Shown piece by piece: positions 16,988 to 18,790 of a DNA stretch of 18,790 nucleotides (positions are counted from its first letter, which is position 1; every line of letters starts with the position of its first letter). The notes below the pieces were generated by a model that ran no database searches, was not told where the DNA came from, and saw only the letters and a program-made list of their open reading frames with translations. The translations under genes were made by a program, and so were the position numbers. The stretch is from positions 1 to 18,790 of the forward strand of contig JADIIU010000190.1 in the NCBI GenBank assembly GCA_027603945.1, written 5' to 3'. The DNA is from Terramyces sp. JEL0728. Lineage: Eukaryota > Chytridiomycota > Chytridiomycetes > Rhizophydiales > Terramycetaceae.

Positions 16988-17806
16988 ATGAAGTTTTTGA
17001 CTTACAATATTTACTTGAGACCACCGGGAATCCACTCAAAAGGGGGTGATTTTAAACACCAGCGACTGCACAAATTCCTCCGTCGTGTTTCCCACTACGA
17101 TGTTATCTGTCTTCAAGAATGTTTCGGAGTACTATCGTCTAGACAGCAAACGCTACTAGCTGCCGCAAAAGAAGAAGGATTCCATTACTCTGTAACTTCA
17201 CCTTCCAACTATTCAAATTTACAAATCGATTGCGGACTGGTAATATTGTCAAAATATCCATTTGTTGAAACTGTGTTTAAATGCTACGGAAATGGGTGCC
17301 ATTCTGATAGATTTGCTGCTAAAGGTGTACTAGGCGCTTGTATTGAAATCAACAACGAAAAACTGTGGGTATTCACCACTCATACCCAAGCATCTTATCA
17401 ACTGTGGCCGGAACTAACGGACCCTGCTGTCATGGCTCGTACGGAACAGTTGCGTATGCTCCAAGAATTTATTAAAGGCTTCAAGGCCGACAGAGTGTTG
17501 CTTGCGGGTGATTTCAATGTGAATTCATTCAATGAAAATGAAGAACTGGGAGAGCATGGAAAAGAGTACCTGCAAATGATGGGGATACTGAATGAACTTG
17601 GAGTCAAGGATACTGTACTTGAAATGAAAGGAAAACACTTGCATACCACAACTAGAATTCATGAACAGCAAAATTTGGATGTTAAATGTTTGGATTACAT
17701 TTTTTACAAGAATGTCAAACCAAACACGGTTGAAATTAATGAGTTTAGAGATGGGAACGAGTGTTTGTCTGATCATTGTGGTGTGGAACTAGATTTTGAT
17801 TTATAA
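16988..17806 (+). CDS. Neutral-sphingomyelinase-like phosphodiesterase (endonuclease/exonuclease/phosphatase fold)
   Basis: Single exon, 272 aa, just the catalytic fold. Key residues are visible: N7 in LTYNIYLRP, E44 in CLQECF, the GLVILSKYP block, D107 to K112-G113 in SDRFAAKG, H132 in TTHTQASY, D175 and N177 in LAGDFNVN, LDYIFY, and D262-H263 in LSDHCGV. The NIYLRP start and the AAKG block favour the sphingomyelinase branch over DNase I or inositol phosphatases. It would cleave a phosphodiester in sphingomyelin-like or inositol-phosphosphingolipids using Mg2+. Unlike yeast Isc1 there is no C-terminal membrane-span pair and no signal peptide, so it is predicted to be soluble. The start is the first ATG and gives the family N-terminus. 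Confidence 0.85.
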   Translation: MKFLTYNIYLRPPGIHSKGGDFKHQRLHKFLRRVSHYDVICLQECFGVLSSRQQTLLAAAKEEGFHYSVTSPSNYSNLQIDCGLVILSKYPFVETVFKCYGNGCHSDRFAAKGVLGACIEINNEKLWVFTTHTQASYQLWPELTDPAVMARTEQLRMLQEFIKGFKADRVLLAGDFNVNSFNENEELGEHGKEYLQMMGILNELGVKDTVLEMKGKHLHTTTRIHEQQNLDVKCLDYIFYKNVKPNTVEINEFRDGNECLSDHCGVELDFDL

Positions 17807-18002
17807 ATATTATTCAAGTTTGTCTCGTTAGTAGGAATTGAGATTGCAATTACAATCTCTGAATGAAGCATACGCGCTCTAAGATAAACCGTCCCACACT
17901 AAAGTTCTAAACACTGTCGTCGGCTAATTGATTGCTTTGGCTAGCACGTGATCCGACACTTTTCATTGTAAAAGGTGGAACTTTCACCCAAAAAGATTCA
18001 AA

Positions 18003-18790
18003 ATGATTTTAGCTCTCGCCACTCTTGCAATTGCAACACCAGTTTCCAACCTACAAAACGTAGCATTTGGTGATTCATGGACCGATAACGGCCACGGTTC
18101 TGCAGTACTAACCAATGGACAATGGCCACCTGCTTTCTACTACCAAGGGAGATTCTCCAACGGGCCAGTGTGGATAGAGTACTACTCCAAGTTTGTTTCG
18201 GCCAATCTTATTGATTTTGCAACCGGAGGTGCTACATATGACAGTTCACTCGTGCAAGGATACACTGGAGCAAATGGCGATGTTGCGGCCCCAGCAGTAA
18301 AGGACCAAATCTTGAAATACTTGCCAACCAACAACAAGAAAGTAGATTACTTTGTCTTGGCTGGTGGGAACGATTACTTTTTTGGTATTGGTGCTGGAGT
18401 TGTTCCGTCACAAGTAGTCGCAAAAGCAGTTGCAGATGTTGAATTGTTGCTCCCAACCGCAAAATCTGTTGTTGTCCTTAACTTGCCTCCACTAGCTCCT
18501 TTGCCTTACTTTGGTGGTGCTTCGACTCCTTCCGCGCGGCTATTTGATCAATATGGCCAATGGCATAATGGAAACTTGACGGCTGCATTCAAGAATAAGC
18601 AAAAAGTACAGGTATTCGACCTGTTTACTGTTGTTCAAAAATTGATCAACAGTGGCAAATACACTCTTGATTCTTGCGTTAATGCAACCTCATTAGCAGT
18701 CTGCTCTGATCCAGAAAAGCACATTTACTGGGATCAATTCCACTTTACTACTACTATTCATAAAAAGATTGCAGAATCGTTCTTGCAATG
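18003..18790 (+). CDS. Secreted SGNH/GDSL esterase (CE16-like), 3' end outside the window
   Basis: Open from the ATG at 18003 to the window edge: 262 codons and 2 nt, no stop reached. A short signal peptide (MILALATLAIATPVS) is followed by the GDSWTDNG nucleophile block (S25), GRFSNGPVWIEY, FATGGATYDS (block II glycine), LAGGNDYFFG (N123) and WDQFHFTT (D244, H247), giving a complete catalytic triad. This set matches fungal carbohydrate esterase family 16 acetylesterases and related GDSL lipases. A cell-wall or plant/algal polysaccharide deacetylase role is likely but not proven. No intron is seen in the visible part. At most a few residues are likely missing, since the His block sits near the C-terminus in this family. 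Confidence 0.88.
   Translation, partial: MILALATLAIATPVSNLQNVAFGDSWTDNGHGSAVLTNGQWPPAFYYQGRFSNGPVWIEYYSKFVSANLIDFATGGATYDSSLVQGYTGANGDVAAPAVKDQILKYLPTNNKKVDYFVLAGGNDYFFGIGAGVVPSQVVAKAVADVELLLPTAKSVVVLNLPPLAPLPYFGGASTPSARLFDQYGQWHNGNLTAAFKNKQKVQVFDLFTVVQKLINSGKYTLDSCVNATSLAVCSDPEKHIYWDQFHFTTTIHKKIAESFLQ

Noticed and set aside
1..18790. CRISPR arrays, rRNA, bacterial operons or transposase genes
   Set aside because: No spaced repeats, rRNA-like sequence or transposase ORFs were seen; introns and gene content are eukaryotic.

Overview
This is eukaryotic nuclear DNA, most likely from an early-diverging fungus or close relative (zoosporic or aphelid-like rather than Dikarya). The evidence is a velvet-domain protein, a plant/fungal-type fused HIS7, a CBP-type KIX domain, a four-membrane-span Sec22A/C-like longin protein, a RIAM-like RA-PH protein and two Crinkler/RHS-type effectors. 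I cannot name the species. Gene spacing is tight (45 to 800 bp). Splicing is unusual: 16 introns could be placed by restoring conserved reading frames across exon ends. Eleven are exactly 19 nt, and the rest are 20, 20, 20, 21 and 23 nt.

Layout. 70-3945 (minus): two Crinkler-like effector genes with near-identical header exons, each joined through a tiny intron at the same position to an unrelated P-loop NTPase region. 4140-4173: a remnant of the 3' end of such a gene. 4226-5191 (minus): Sec22A/C-like longin protein. 5497-6065 (minus): velvet protein. 6843-7806 (minus): tandem pair of small four-span membrane proteins. 7852-8735 (plus): diphthine synthase DPH5. 8783-9314 (minus): RRxT-repeat protein with a frame break. 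9663-10034 (minus): KIX protein. 10359-10868 (minus): small Cys/His-tailed protein. 11665-12579 (plus): SLC35F-like transporter. 12626-14925 (minus): RA-PH protein with the same Cys/His tail. 15178-16803 (minus): HIS7. 16988-17806 (plus): neutral-sphingomyelinase-like phosphodiesterase. 18003-end (plus): secreted SGNH/GDSL esterase, cut by the window edge.

How the genes relate. Most of the window is ordinary housekeeping (histidine biosynthesis, diphthamide, vesicle traffic, transport). Two regions stand out. The effector block shows recent duplication with the head and body exchanged at an intron. The 8.8-14.9 kb block holds three mostly disordered proteins that share a short 'T-x-[GN]-SLL' motif; two of them also share a C-terminal Cys/His cluster with identical spacing. 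One of those two has the RIAM-type order (N-terminal amphipathic helix, coiled coil, RA, PH), which suggests a small adhesion/cytoskeleton signalling family.
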